Shown here piece by piece: positions 1-9,190 of a stretch of DNA of 64,000 nt. The position numbers and the translations under genes are program-made. Below the pieces are notes generated by a model. The model searched no databases. It was not told where the DNA came from and was given only the letters and a program-made list of their open reading frames with translations. Location of the stretch: NCBI RefSeq assembly GCF_949820605.1, contig NZ_CATKVU010000007.1, positions 1-64,000 on the forward strand, in the 5' to 3' direction. The stretch's first letter is position 1; the number at the start of each line of letters is the position of its first letter. This DNA is from Segatella copri (lineage in GTDB: Bacteria; Bacteroidota; Bacteroidia; Bacteroidales; Bacteroidaceae).

Positions 1-458
1 AGACCGTGAAGATTTACGAGCAGGGCAAGAAGTACTACGATGCGCTGAAGTCGGTGAACAACCTCGTCAAGGACGCACGCAAGGTGCAGCAGACCATCCT
101 CATGGTGGGCGACATCACGGACATCTACATCAACAACTACCAGAAGATGATGCACGATGACAATTTCTCCGTGGAGGAACTCTCCGCCATCGGCTTCGGC
201 TACACCAAACTGCTGGAGGAAAGCAACGATGTGCTGACAGAACTGAAGAATGTGGTGAACATCACGACCCTTTCCATGACGGACAAGGAGCGAATGGACG
301 TGGTGGAACGCTGCTACTCGAAGATGAAGCGTTACCGCAATCTCGTGAGCTATTATACCAACAAGAACATTTCCGTGAGTTATCTGCGTGCCAAGAAGAA
401 AAACGACCTCGACCGCATTATGGGACTCTACGGCAAGTCAAACGAGAAATACTGGTAG
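1..458 (+). CDS. traI: Conjugative transposon protein TraI (DUF4141), 5' end outside window
   Basis: This is the C-terminal part of a TraI-type protein of CTnDOT-like conjugative elements, a component needed for the mating apparatus. The reading frame is open at the window edge and the first in-frame GTG at 6 is not a convincing start; family members are about 200 residues, so roughly 50 residues lie upstream. The visible 150 residues are helical and charged, with no membrane segment. They begin with a VKIYEQGKKYYDALKSVNNL-type helix and end at a TAG 1 nt before the intergenic bases leading to traJ. Identification rests on the sequence type and on the fixed gene order with traJ-traQ. Confidence 0.85.
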   Translation, partial: TVKIYEQGKKYYDALKSVNNLVKDARKVQQTILMVGDITDIYINNYQKMMHDDNFSVEELSAIGFGYTKLLEESNDVLTELKNVVNITTLSMTDKERMDVVERCYSKMKRYRNLVSYYTNKNISVSYLRAKKKNDLDRIMGLYGKSNEKYW

Positions 459-461
459 CCT

Positions 462-1475
462 ATGGATTTCGAGAATCTTCACCAGATACTGCGCTCCCTG
501 TATGACGAGATGATGCCGCTGTGTTCCGACATGACGGACATCGCCAAGGGACTTGCAGGACTTGGGGCGCTGTTCTATGTCGCCCTGAGGGTTTGGCAGT
601 CACTGTCAAGGGCAGAGCCGATAGATGTATTTCCGCTGCTCCGTCCGTTTGCCATCGGACTTGCCATCATGTTCTTCCCGACCATCGTGCTCGGTACGCT
701 CAACAGCGTGATGAGTCCCATCGTGCAAGGTACACATTCCATGTTGGAGACACAGACCTTCGACATGAATGAATACCGGGCGCAGAAAGACAAACTGGAG
801 TATGAGGCGATGAAACGCAATCCGGAAACTGCATACCTTGTAAGCAACGAGGAGTTTGACAAGCAGCTTGACGAACTCGGCTGGTCACCAGGCGACGTGG
901 TGACAATGGCAGGAATGTATGTGGAGCGTGGCATGTACAGCATGAAAAAGAGCATCCGTGATTTCTTCCGTGAACTGCTGGAGCTGCTGTTCCAAGCCGC
1001 TGCACTGGTCATAGACGTGCTGAGGACATTCTTCCTCATTGTCCTGTCCATCCTCGGACCGCTTTGTTTCGCCATATCGGTATGGGACGGATTCCAGTCC
1101 ACGCTGACGCAATGGTTCTGCAGGTACATACAGATTTATCTCTGGCTACCCGTTTCGGACTTGTTCAGTACCATCCTTGCCAAGATACAGGTGCTGATGC
1201 TGCAAAACGACATCGAGGCATTGCAGAACGATCCGAACTTTTCCATTGAGGCAAGCAACGGTGTTTACATCGTTTTCCTCATCATCGGAATCATCGGTTA
1301 CTTCACCATACCGACCGTGGCGGGATGGATCATACAGGCAGGTGGCGGCATCGGCAACTACAACCGGAACGTGAACACGGCAGGCTCACTGGGCGGAAGC
1401 ATTGCAGGAGCAACGGCTGGAAATGTGGCAGGACGTGCCGGAAGGCTCATCAAGAGCGGATTTAAGAAAATATAG
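462..1475 (+). CDS. traJ: Conjugative transposon membrane protein TraJ
   Basis: A 337-residue polytopic inner-membrane protein of the CTnDOT transfer machine, comparable in role to VirB6 of type IV secretion systems. Hydrophobic segments are visible near residues 25-45, 60-85, 175-215, 220-245 and 270-295. The C-terminus is a Gly/Ala-rich tail (GGSIAGATAGNVAGRAG). It starts 3 nt after traI and is followed 6-30 nt later by traK, so it lies in the tra operon. The family assignment is strong from length, topology and order; the VirB6-like role is an analogy. Confidence 0.9.
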   Translation: MDFENLHQILRSLYDEMMPLCSDMTDIAKGLAGLGALFYVALRVWQSLSRAEPIDVFPLLRPFAIGLAIMFFPTIVLGTLNSVMSPIVQGTHSMLETQTFDMNEYRAQKDKLEYEAMKRNPETAYLVSNEEFDKQLDELGWSPGDVVTMAGMYVERGMYSMKKSIRDFFRELLELLFQAAALVIDVLRTFFLIVLSILGPLCFAISVWDGFQSTLTQWFCRYIQIYLWLPVSDLFSTILAKIQVLMLQNDIEALQNDPNFSIEASNGVYIVFLIIGIIGYFTIPTVAGWIIQAGGGIGNYNRNVNTAGSLGGSIAGATAGNVAGRAGRLIKSGFKKI

Positions 1476-1505
1476 TCATTCATGAACAATACAACGAAAA
1501 GAAAA

Positions 1506-2129
1506 ATGGAATTCAAGTCATTGAAGAATATCGAGACCTCGTTCAGGCAGATACGCCTGTTCTGCATCGTCCTCGTCATCGGTTGCGCTGTTGTCGCAAT
1601 ATGTTCGGTGGTGTTCGCATTCAGATTTGCGGAGAAGCAACGCGAGAAGATATACGTCCTTGATGGAGGCAAGTCGCTGATGCTCGCCCTCTCGCAAGAC
1701 CTCTCACAGAACAGACCTGCCGAGGCAAGGGAACACGTGAGACGCTTTCATGAGCTGTTCTTTACGCTATCTCCCGAAAAGAGCGCCATCGAGCACAACG
1801 TGAAACGAGCCTTGCTGCTGGCAGACAAGAGCGCATACAACTATTACCAGGACTTTGCGGAGAAAGGTTTTTACAACAGACTCATCGCGGGAAACATCAA
1901 CCAGTCGCTGCAAGTTGACAGCGTGGTCTGTAACTTTGATAACTACCCTTATCAAGCCAAGACCTACGCACGGCAGGTGATACTCCGAGAGAGCAATGTG
2001 ACGGAGAGAAGTCTTGTCACCGTATGCAGGTTGGTGAACGCCACACGCTCCGACGACAACCCGAATGGTTTTACCATTGAAGGTTTCACCATTGTGGAGA
2101 ACAGGGACATCAGTACAGTAGAACGATAA
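1506..2129 (+). CDS. traK: Conjugative transposon protein TraK
   Basis: A VirB8-like bitopic protein of the tra apparatus. I chose ATG 1506, which gives 207 residues starting MEFKSLKNIETSFRQIR, the usual TraK N-terminus and length; an upstream ATG at 1482 would add eight residues (MNNTTKRK). One membrane segment spans about residues 17-41 (FCIVLVIGCAVVAICSVVFA), followed by a periplasmic domain. It ends 11 nt before traL. Confidence 0.9.
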   Translation: MEFKSLKNIETSFRQIRLFCIVLVIGCAVVAICSVVFAFRFAEKQREKIYVLDGGKSLMLALSQDLSQNRPAEAREHVRRFHELFFTLSPEKSAIEHNVKRALLLADKSAYNYYQDFAEKGFYNRLIAGNINQSLQVDSVVCNFDNYPYQAKTYARQVILRESNVTERSLVTVCRLVNATRSDDNPNGFTIEGFTIVENRDISTVER

Positions 2130-2140
2130 AAATAGCAAGA

Positions 2141-2431
2141 ATGGAAAATCCGATAAAGACAATCCAAGAAAAGGTGAATGGTATGAAGGGAAGACTGCGT
2201 GACAGGCTGGATTCCCTTCCGCCAAGGGTGAGACTGAAAGTCGTGCTCGTCATGTTCGGCTTGTTTGCCCTCTGTAGCCTTTACATGATAGGTTCAGCCA
2301 TCATCAACTTTGGAAACGGCAAGACCTCAAATATAGAGGTTGAGCATATTGAGAGTGTAAAGTTGCCCACCGACAAGGGGCAGCAAGTGACCAACCAAAA
2401 TGAATTGACACATGGAGAAGGAGAAGAATGA
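2141..2431 (+). CDS. traL: Conjugative transposon protein TraL (DUF3989)
   Basis: A 96-residue small bitopic protein. A basic N-terminal cytoplasmic part (residues 1-30) is followed by one hydrophobic segment (about 32-55, LKVVLVMFGLFALCSLYMIG) and a short charged tail. Its last 20 bases overlap the start of traM in another frame, which suggests translational coupling. Assigned by position between traK and traM, size and topology. Confidence 0.85.
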   Translation: MENPIKTIQEKVNGMKGRLRDRLDSLPPRVRLKVVLVMFGLFALCSLYMIGSAIINFGNGKTSNIEVEHIESVKLPTDKGQQVTNQNELTHGEGEE

Positions 2432-3755
2432 CAAGGTGGAGCCGGATAAGGCTCCAAAGGAAAAGAAGCCTTTGACAGAGGAACAGCGTATCAAGCGCAA
2501 CAAGATGATAGCCATACCGTGCATGTGTCTCGTCTGCGCATTGGTGTTATGGCTCATCTTCAAGCCGTCGGCATCAGAGGGTGAGAAAGGCAGCAAGGGA
2601 TTCAACATGGAAATGCCTGATGCGGAGAAGACTGATGTGGAGGCGGACAAGCGTAAGGCATACTCCAAGGAGGATCTTGCCAACAAGCAAAAGGAAAAAA
2701 GCAGAGCAATGAACACTCTTGGTGAGTACATGCCAGGCATTGATTCGACAGCATCCGGTCAAGGCAAGGATTTTGACCTGATGCAGTCTGGGCAGCAGCC
2801 AACAAAGGAAGAAAGGAAAGAGGCGGATGCCATCCGCTCGTCTGCCGAGGCATACCAAACCTTGAACACGACCTTGGGCGGTTTCTATGAACAGCCACAG
2901 CAAGGGGGAAGCAGCGAAGATGCTGAGTTGAGGAAACGTCTTGACGAGCTGGAGGCAAGCATGATGCAGCAGGAAAACAAGCGTTCCAATATGGACGAGC
3001 AAGTCGCCCTTATGGAGAAGTCCTATCAACTTGCGGCAAAGTACATGCCTGGTGGAAATGCCAATGCGGCAAGTCCTTCATCGGCTGAAACAGCAACAGA
3101 GGAAAACAAGGAAGCTGTCACCAAGGGCAAGAAAGCCAAGGTTTCCTCTGTAAGGCAAGTGCAAAGGCGTGTGGTCTCGTCTTTGACCCGCCCCATGAGT
3201 AACGAGGAGTTTGTCGCCTCTTACTCGGAAAAGGCTTCGGCAAGGTTCAATACCGCCATCGGAAGAGGTGGTGTTTCCGACAAAAACACGATTTCTGCCT
3301 GCATCCACGGCAACCAGACCATAACGGACGGACAGGCAGTAAGGTTGAGACTGCTGGAAGCCATGCGTGTCGGCAATAGAGAGATACCACGAAATTCTGT
3401 CATTGTCGGAGTGGCACGATTGCAAGGCGAAAGGCTTTCCATAGCCTTGAAGTCCATTGAGCACAACGGCATGATTATCCCGATTGAGCTTGCCGTCTAT
3501 GACAATGACGGTCAGGAGGGCATCTTCATTCCGAAGTCGATGGAGGTTGACGCAGCCAATGAAGTCGGTGCCAACATGGGAAGCTCGCTGAACAGCAGCA
3601 TCAACATTTCCTCCAATGCCGGGGCACAGCTTGCCTCCGACTTGGGAAAAGGTGTCATACAAGGCGTGTCGCAGTATATCTCCAAGAAGATGCGTACCGT
3701 CAAGATACACCTGAAGGCTGGCTACAGGGTCATGCTCTACCAAGAGGAAGATTAG
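2412..3755 (+). CDS. traM: Conjugative transposon protein TraM (VirB10-like)
   Basis: A 447-residue protein of the transfer channel. Residues 1-30 are charged and cytoplasmic, 31-52 form a membrane anchor (MIAIPCMCLVCALVLWLIF), and 55-270 are a low-complexity Gln/Glu/Lys-rich linker with a coiled-coil-like stretch near 165-200. The conserved C-terminal domain (about 280-447, LLEAMRVGNREIPRNSVIVG onward) has the beta-rich pattern of VirB10/TraM proteins. The start overlaps the end of traL by 20 nt. It probably bridges inner and outer membranes together with TraN. Confidence 0.9.
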   Translation: MEKEKNDKVEPDKAPKEKKPLTEEQRIKRNKMIAIPCMCLVCALVLWLIFKPSASEGEKGSKGFNMEMPDAEKTDVEADKRKAYSKEDLANKQKEKSRAMNTLGEYMPGIDSTASGQGKDFDLMQSGQQPTKEERKEADAIRSSAEAYQTLNTTLGGFYEQPQQGGSSEDAELRKRLDELEASMMQQENKRSNMDEQVALMEKSYQLAAKYMPGGNANAASPSSAETATEENKEAVTKGKKAKVSSVRQVQRRVVSSLTRPMSNEEFVASYSEKASARFNTAIGRGGVSDKNTISACIHGNQTITDGQAVRLRLLEAMRVGNREIPRNSVIVGVARLQGERLSIALKSIEHNGMIIPIELAVYDNDGQEGIFIPKSMEVDAANEVGANMGSSLNSSINISSNAGAQLASDLGKGVIQGVSQYISKKMRTVKIHLKAGYRVMLYQEED

Positions 3756-3814
3756 CCGAAAGGCAACAACATTTATACCACTTAATCCAAAAGTTTAATT
3801 AAAAGCAAACCAAA

Positions 3815-4843
3815 ATGAAAAAGACAACAATCATGTTCGCCCTTATGCTGGGCGTAGCCTGCACTGCATCAGCGCAGAAGACAGGCAAGAAAAAAGCGCA
3901 GAAGTCTGTAAAGACTGAGCAAGTAAGCAATGTTTCTTCCGACCAGGAAGAGAAGCTGACCTTGACCAAGGAGGTGTATCCGCAGAAGGAAGAGAACAGC
4001 AACCTCTATCACGGCTTGACCAAGAAGTTGACCTTCGACCGCATGATTCCACCTCATGGTTTGGAAGTGACTTATGACAAGACGGTTCATATTCTCTTTC
4101 CTGCCTCTGTCAAGTACGTTGACTTGGGTTCAGAGGATTTGATAGCTGGCAAGGCGGACGGTGCGGAGAATGTTATCCGTGTAAAAGCAGCCGTGAAGAA
4201 CTTCAAGAAAGAGACCAATATGAGCGTCATCACGGAGAATGGCTCATTCTACACATTCAATGTGAAGTATGCCAAGGAACCGCTCATGCTCAATATCGAG
4301 ATGGCTGACTTCATCCATGACGGTGAGGCGGTGAACCGTCCGAACAATGCACAGGAGATTTATCTCAAGGAGTTGGGCAAGGAAAGTCCCATGCTGGTAC
4401 ACCTCATCATGAAGTCCATCCATAAGGAGAACAAGCGCAAGGTGAAGCACATCGGCAGCAAGCGTTTCGGAATCCAGTACCTTTTGAAGGGCATCTATGT
4501 ACACAGCGACTTGCTGTATTTCCACACAGAAATCAAGAACCAGAGCAACGTGCCGTTTGACGTGGACTATGTCACGTTCAAGGTGGTGGACAAGAAGGTG
4601 GCGAAGCGAACCGCCATTCAGGAGCAGGTGCTTCTTCCTGTCCGTGCCTACAACTATGTGGTGCGTGTGGCTGGCAAGAAAACGGAGCAGACGGTGTTCT
4701 GCTTGCCGAAATTTACCATTCCCGACGACAAGGAGCTTGTCGTGGAGATGAACGAGAAGGAAGGCGGTCGCCATCAGTCGTTTGTCGTGGAGAACAGCGA
4801 CTTGGTGCGAGCTTTGACAATCAACGAACTTAGCGTGAAGTAA
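3815..4843 (+). CDS. traN: Conjugative transposon protein TraN (VirB9-like)
   Basis: A 342-residue secreted/periplasmic component. A signal peptide (MKKTTIMFALMLGVACTASA) precedes a Lys-rich linker and a beta-rich domain of the DUF4138/TraN type. In this family the protein is thought to cap the TraM channel at the outer membrane, as VirB9 does. It is 59 nt downstream of traM, the largest gap in the operon, and is followed after 3 nt by traO. Confidence 0.9.
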   Translation: MKKTTIMFALMLGVACTASAQKTGKKKAQKSVKTEQVSNVSSDQEEKLTLTKEVYPQKEENSNLYHGLTKKLTFDRMIPPHGLEVTYDKTVHILFPASVKYVDLGSEDLIAGKADGAENVIRVKAAVKNFKKETNMSVITENGSFYTFNVKYAKEPLMLNIEMADFIHDGEAVNRPNNAQEIYLKELGKESPMLVHLIMKSIHKENKRKVKHIGSKRFGIQYLLKGIYVHSDLLYFHTEIKNQSNVPFDVDYVTFKVVDKKVAKRTAIQEQVLLPVRAYNYVVRVAGKKTEQTVFCLPKFTIPDDKELVVEMNEKEGGRHQSFVVENSDLVRALTINELSVK

Positions 4844-4846
4844 CGG

Positions 4847-5428
4847 ATGAAAAGAAGAAACATTGCAATCATGGCGATGCTTGCCCTCACCGCAGGGCAG
4901 GCATTCGCCCAACGATGCCTTCCTCAGATGAAAGGCATCGAGGTGAAGGTCGGCATGGCTGACGGAGTATATAACGGCAAGAAGTCCTGCAAGGCTGGCT
5001 ATTATGCAGGTCTCGGACTTTCGAGCTATACCAAAGGTGGTGACAAGTGGACGTATGGGGCGGAATATCTGCAAGTACATCAGCCTTACCGTAACACTTC
5101 CGTTCCAATAGCACAAATGACGGGCGAGTTCGGTTATTCCTACAACTTCCTTTCCGACAACAGTAAGACGGTGCTGTTCTATATCGGAGGTACGGCACTG
5201 GCTGGCTATGAGTCCGTAAACTGGGGCAAGAGAACCATGTCGGACGGAGCGACCTTGCAGAACAAGGGAGCGTTTATCTATGGTGGTGCCGTGGCATTGG
5301 AAACGGAAATATACCTGTCGGATGCTATAGCTTTGACCGCTTCCGTTAAGGAAAGGCTTGTTTGGGGCAACAGCACGGGACATTTCCACACGCAGTTTGG
5401 CATCGGCATGAAGTTCATCATCAACTAA
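4847..5428 (+). CDS. traO: Conjugal transfer protein TraO, outer-membrane barrel type
   Basis: A 193-residue protein with a cleavable signal peptide (residues 1-21, ending AFA-Q). The rest alternates aromatic and small residues (YYAGLGLSSY, GEFGYSYNF, HTQFGIGMKFIIN) and ends in an aromatic-rich strand, as expected for a small outer-membrane beta-barrel. It sits in the standard TraN-TraO-TraP order with 3 nt to traN and 12 nt to traP. Confidence 0.88.
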   Translation: MKRRNIAIMAMLALTAGQAFAQRCLPQMKGIEVKVGMADGVYNGKKSCKAGYYAGLGLSSYTKGGDKWTYGAEYLQVHQPYRNTSVPIAQMTGEFGYSYNFLSDNSKTVLFYIGGTALAGYESVNWGKRTMSDGATLQNKGAFIYGGAVALETEIYLSDAIALTASVKERLVWGNSTGHFHTQFGIGMKFIIN

Positions 5429-5440
5429 AACAGTGAGCCT

Positions 5441-6310
5441 ATGGATATCAATGAAATCAAACAAGTGCCTATCGTGGACTTTCTCTATATTCTCGGCATT
5501 GAGCCTGTCAAGCACAAGGCTTCGGGACTTTGGTATCATGCGCCATACCGCAACGACCGCAATCCTTCGCTTCGGGTATCAACGGACAAGAATGTCTGGT
5601 ATGACTATGGCATCGCCAGAGGTGGTGACATCTTCAACCTCGCAGGGGAGTTCATCAACAGCAATGAGTTTGTGGCACAAGCCAAGTTCATATCTGAAAC
5701 GCTTGGTGGCAGTTTCCCGACATCGTTTCAGCATTATCAAAGAACAGAAGAAAAGGCTGTGAAGGCGAAAGGCAATCCCTTTAGTGATATTGTGGAAAAG
5801 GCATTGAGCCATCCTGCACTTCGGCAATACTTGCGTGAGCGTGGCATATCGGCTGACGTGGCGAGCCGTTTCTGCTGTCAGGTGGAATACCGATACAATG
5901 GCAAACAGTTCTTTGCTGTCGGTTTCAAGAACAACAGCGATGGCTACGAGATACGCAACCGCTTCTTCAAAGGTTGCGTGTCGCCAAAGGACGTCACTCT
6001 CATTGGCAGGAACAGCAACGTCTGCCATCTGTACGAGGGTTTTATGGATTTCCTCTCTGCCGTCATGCTCGGTATAGGTCGTGGTGAGGATCATATTATC
6101 CTCAATTCGGTGGCTAATATGCAAAAGGTGCATCATCTTTTAGATGGCTATGCACAAGTGTATTGTCACTTGGACAATGACGAAGCTGGCGAGAATGCCT
6201 GTGTCGAACTGCAAAAGCGATATGGCGATAAGTTCATTGACCATTCGCATCTATACACAGGTTACAAGGACTTGAACGAGTACCTGATGAGCCATAAGAC
6301 AAGAAAGTAA
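5441..6310 (+). CDS. traP: TraP, DNA primase-like protein (CHC2-type N-terminus, Toprim C-terminus)
   Basis: A 289-residue primase-related protein of conjugative transposons, probably acting on transferred single-stranded DNA. The N-terminal region (about 1-90) follows the CHC2 zinc-finger primase pattern (APYRNDRNPSLRV, WYDYGIARGGDIFNLA), but the zinc-binding Cys/His residues are replaced (YHAPYR in place of a CxxH motif). The C-terminal Toprim-like half (about 195-285) has the EGFMDFL acidic motif and HLDNDEAGENA. Because zinc ligands are lacking, activity should not be assumed. Confidence 0.88.
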   Translation: MDINEIKQVPIVDFLYILGIEPVKHKASGLWYHAPYRNDRNPSLRVSTDKNVWYDYGIARGGDIFNLAGEFINSNEFVAQAKFISETLGGSFPTSFQHYQRTEEKAVKAKGNPFSDIVEKALSHPALRQYLRERGISADVASRFCCQVEYRYNGKQFFAVGFKNNSDGYEIRNRFFKGCVSPKDVTLIGRNSNVCHLYEGFMDFLSAVMLGIGRGEDHIILNSVANMQKVHHLLDGYAQVYCHLDNDEAGENACVELQKRYGDKFIDHSHLYTGYKDLNEYLMSHKTRK

Positions 6311-6334
6311 CAATCATTCAAAAACATCAAGACA

Positions 6335-6817
6335 ATGAAGAAGAACAATAAAATCAAGAAATCAGTGAGCGTATTGGCATTCCTTTTCGTGTGTGCCGTG
6401 TCGGTAATCCTTTCATCGTGCAGCGATGAGCTGGACATTCAGCAGTCGTATCCTTTCAAGGTGGAGACGATGCCTGTGCCAAAGGACATTGTGCGTGGAC
6501 AGACCGTTGAAATCCGCTGCGAGTTGAAGGCGGAGGGAAAGTTTGACGGCACCATCTATACCATCCGCTATTTTCAGCATGACGGAAAAGGCTCGTTGAG
6601 AATGGAGAACGGAACGGTGTTCCAACCAAACGACCGCTATCTGTTGGAGAACGAGAAGTTCCGTCTTTACTATACCTCGGCAAGCACGGAGACACAGACG
6701 CTGACAGTGGTGGTGGAGGACAACTTCGGCAAGTCATACGAAGTGGAGTTCAACTTCAACGATACTGATGAGGAGGAAGAGTTTGCGAGAAGTGCCAACA
6801 AACTCGGTAGCGTATGA
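6335..6817 (+). CDS. traQ: TraQ, conjugal transfer lipoprotein (DUF3872)
   Basis: A 160-residue lipoprotein. The N-terminus is basic (KKNNKIKKS), the hydrophobic core is followed by a lipobox at about residues 26-29 (LSSC), and the mature part is beta-rich, ending in an acidic DTDEEEE segment. It overlaps the lysozyme start by 4 nt. In CTnDOT-like elements TraQ closes the tra operon. The biochemical role is unknown. Confidence 0.85.
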   Translation: MKKNNKIKKSVSVLAFLFVCAVSVILSSCSDELDIQQSYPFKVETMPVPKDIVRGQTVEIRCELKAEGKFDGTIYTIRYFQHDGKGSLRMENGTVFQPNDRYLLENEKFRLYYTSASTETQTLTVVVEDNFGKSYEVEFNFNDTDEEEEFARSANKLGSV

Positions 6818-7299
6818 GGTTGATGATATTGTTAGCCTTGCTTCTTGTATCGGGCAGCTTGTCTGCCCAGACGCAAGGGGCGATAAAGCGAGTTCGTCAT
6901 GTGTCACGTTTTGAGTTGGCTGTCGCCTGCATCAAGAAGTACGAGGGTCTGCACGGACCGAAGCATCATCCTTATGTCGGATATGGGCACAAGCTGTTGC
7001 CTGGCGAGCGGTTTTCTCCAAGAATGACGGAACGGCAAGCCGATGCATTGCTGCGCTCTGACCTCAGAAAGCTCTGCGCCATGTTTCGTGACTTCGGTCG
7101 TGACTCGCTGCTCTTGGCTGCACTTGCCTACAATGTGGGATGTGGAAAGGTGATGAAAAGCCGGATGTATGCCAAGATGCGAAGTGGCAACAGAAACATC
7201 TATCGTGACTATGTGGACTTCAAAAGGTGGAACGGAAAGATAGTGCCTTCCATCGAGCGAAGAAGAAAAATGGAGTATCTGCTCTTGTTTACTCCATAG
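6814..7299 (+). CDS. Phage-type lysozyme of the transfer operon (GH24-like)
   Basis: A 161-residue secreted muramidase-like protein. A signal peptide (MRLMILLALLLVSGSLSA) precedes the catalytic-Glu motif KKYEGLHG near residue 44 and the YVGYGH motif characteristic of the lysozyme fold; AALAYNVGCGKV follows near residue 108. It probably opens peptidoglycan locally for the mating channel. Its ATG overlaps the traQ stop, and a hairpin terminator follows, so it is the last tra-operon gene. Confidence 0.88.
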   Translation: MRLMILLALLLVSGSLSAQTQGAIKRVRHVSRFELAVACIKKYEGLHGPKHHPYVGYGHKLLPGERFSPRMTERQADALLRSDLRKLCAMFRDFGRDSLLLAALAYNVGCGKVMKSRMYAKMRSGNRNIYRDYVDFKRWNGKIVPSIERRRKMEYLLLFTP

Positions 7300-7317
7300 T
7301 ATAAGGTTTTATAAAAT

Positions 7318-7352
7318 AGGACAGTCCTTTTGATTGGGGGCTGTCCTTTGTT
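7318..7352 (+). terminator. Terminator of the tra operon
   Basis: AGGACAG (7318-7324) pairs with CTGTCCT (7341-7347) around a 16-nt loop, followed by TTTG. It lies 19 nt after the lysozyme stop. Confidence 0.6.
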
Positions 7353-7391
7353 CTTTGCAAGCATCGCAGATAAGGAAAAGACGGTTTCTTT

Positions 7392-7433
7392 GCCACTTTC
7401 TTTTCCGCTCCTCGGCTCAAGAAAGAAAGTGGC
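7392..7433. terminator. 12-bp perfect inverted repeat between convergent genes
   Basis: GCCACTTTCTTT (7392-7403) is exactly complementary to AAAGAAAGTGGC (7422-7433), with an 18-nt loop. It lies between the convergent lysozyme and pcfJ genes and may stop transcription from either side; neither strand has a long T tract. Confidence 0.45.
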
Positions 7434-7467
7434 GGAACGAATTTTCATCGCTCCGCCGATATGGATT

Positions 7468-8745
7468 TCATGTCGTTGCAACCATACGCTGCTCTATAAG
7501 TCTTGCATTGCTGTTCACCAAGTTGATGATGTCAGCATGGTGCTCGGTATCCTTATTCTGTAGTCCGTGGCATTGTACGACTTTCATCTGTTCGAGTGAA
7601 AACTCCACGGTCTCAACCCTTTGTTCGGCTATTCTTGCAGAGAAGATGATGCAGTCGGGATTGAGTGAATAGTTTGTACCGCTGCCTACGCAATGATGCA
7701 TCGCCTTGCCCTCAAGAACGTGCTCCCTGACGCTTTCAAGCATTCTCACCACGATATTGCCGTCCGTGAACATCAAACCGAAGAAACGGCTCTTCATTTC
7801 CTTGAACTTGTCCTCGTTCTTCAATGCCTTGCGTATCTCCTCCTCGGTACGCTCCTTTTCTTTCTTTGCTCTGATTTTCTCGGATATTCTGTCGTGCTCG
7901 GCTTCAAGGTTGTCGGGGCAAATGTAATGTGGACTTCTGATGTCCTTGCCCATTTCTACCAACATACAGATGTAGTCCGCCCATTTGCCGATGTCTGTAA
8001 TAAGGTAATGGTTGCGGTTGGCTATCTTGTAGGCATTCCAACAAGTTTCCAAGTGCCGTGGGTGGTCTATGAAGTGGCGGACGTGTCCGTAACGACATTG
8101 CTTCATCATTGTTTCGATGCGGTGGTCTGTCAGCATCGCCTTGAACAATGTAAGCGGTTCGATGCCGTGAAACGCTCCGTCAAAGCCGTTGCGCCATATC
8201 TGAGGAATGACTTTCATATCGGGGCAGACCGGAAATGAAGCAATATGCTGATAGGTGGTGTTGTCCTTGCGCAGTTCAATGTCGGAGTCGTAGCAGAACG
8301 TGTCCATATAGATACCCATTGTGCGCTTGCGTGCCATAACCTCCACCTTGCCTTTCTCGTTCATCCAATAGCGTGCCACCTCCCAACAATAAATGTCTGC
8401 CTTTTGTCCCTTGCGGTAATAGGCTTTCATCTGAAATGCTCGCATAAGTTGCAGTTCCTTGCGCTCGGTGAGTACACTGAAATAGGTAGAAGACATTGCC
8501 TTCTGTCGCTTGGTGCGCTGCACTTCCAACTTTGCCTTACACTTCGGGCAGACACATTTGTCCGCATCCTCGTCCGTAGTCCAAGTGTGTCCGCAGTCCA
8601 TGCAGGTGGTCTGTCCGTGTTTCAACTGAAAGGCATAGTGGTCAAGGCATTCACGGAATGCCCATTGCATTTGCGCTCCCTTGATAGGTCGTAACCCCTT
8701 GTTTGAGGTTACGACTTGCTTCTGATATTTCGTTCTTGGTTTCAT
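7468..8745 (-). CDS. pcfJ: PcfJ-like protein of conjugative elements
   Basis: A 425-residue protein resembling PcfJ, a conserved cargo gene of conjugative plasmids and transposons whose exact role is unclear. A zinc-ribbon-like set of cysteines is visible (CMDCGHTW near residue 48 and CVCPKC near residue 69). The C-terminal PcfJ block carries HHCVGSG, then a TVEFSLEQMKVVQCHG segment. The ATG overlaps the pcfK stop by 4 nt (ATGA), so the two are translationally coupled. It is transcribed towards the tra operon. Confidence 0.85.
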   Translation of the reverse strand: MKPRTKYQKQVVTSNKGLRPIKGAQMQWAFRECLDHYAFQLKHGQTTCMDCGHTWTTDEDADKCVCPKCKAKLEVQRTKRQKAMSSTYFSVLTERKELQLMRAFQMKAYYRKGQKADIYCWEVARYWMNEKGKVEVMARKRTMGIYMDTFCYDSDIELRKDNTTYQHIASFPVCPDMKVIPQIWRNGFDGAFHGIEPLTLFKAMLTDHRIETMMKQCRYGHVRHFIDHPRHLETCWNAYKIANRNHYLITDIGKWADYICMLVEMGKDIRSPHYICPDNLEAEHDRISEKIRAKKEKERTEEEIRKALKNEDKFKEMKSRFFGLMFTDGNIVVRMLESVREHVLEGKAMHHCVGSGTNYSLNPDCIIFSARIAEQRVETVEFSLEQMKVVQCHGLQNKDTEHHADIINLVNSNARLIEQRMVATT

Positions 8746-9167
8746 AACGTGTCGAATAATGATGGTTGGTGTACTTCTGTTTCCGTTCTCTGTGAGGTGC
8801 GCTTGGCGGTATCTCTGTTACGCATCTTGTTCATCTGCTCTTGCTGATATTGGCGGATGGCTTCCTGTCTTGCCTGTGCCTTCTCCTCCTCTGTGAGTTC
8901 GATGTGGTGGTTAACAGACACTTGGCAGTTCAATGGTTTTCCTACCTCGATGTCCTTCTCCTCGTAGTAGTGGATGGCTTGCCCATATATCTCGTCATCG
9001 CAAAAGCCGTTGCAACCGCTCTTCTGTACCCAATTAAGGATATAGGTGACGCAATCGTCTATGTTCTTGTCGGGGTTGTCATACTTGGCTGCAAAGAGTT
9101 CGTCCTCCATAGCACGCTCCTCCAAATAGGATTGTATGGTTCTCTTGAAATATTCTGTAGTGTTCAT
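8742..9167 (-). CDS. pcfK: PcfK-like protein
   Basis: A 141-residue acidic and Gln-rich protein of the PcfK type, always found beside PcfJ. The conserved N-terminal part (YFKRTIQSYLEERA, DKNIDDCVTYILNWVQKSG) is followed by a Glu/Gln-rich helix (about 90-120) and the tail QPSLFDTL. It is the upstream partner of pcfJ and 23 nt downstream of the next small gene. Confidence 0.85.
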   Translation of the reverse strand: MNTTEYFKRTIQSYLEERAMEDELFAAKYDNPDKNIDDCVTYILNWVQKSGCNGFCDDEIYGQAIHYYEEKDIEVGKPLNCQVSVNHHIELTEEEKAQARQEAIRQYQQEQMNKMRNRDTAKRTSQRTETEVHQPSLFDTL

Positions 9168-9190
9168 GTCTGATGTTGTTAAAGGGGTTG

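Noticed and set aside
4244..5539. 431-residue minus-strand ORF
   Set aside because: Antisense to traN, traO and the start of traP, which form the conserved tra order.
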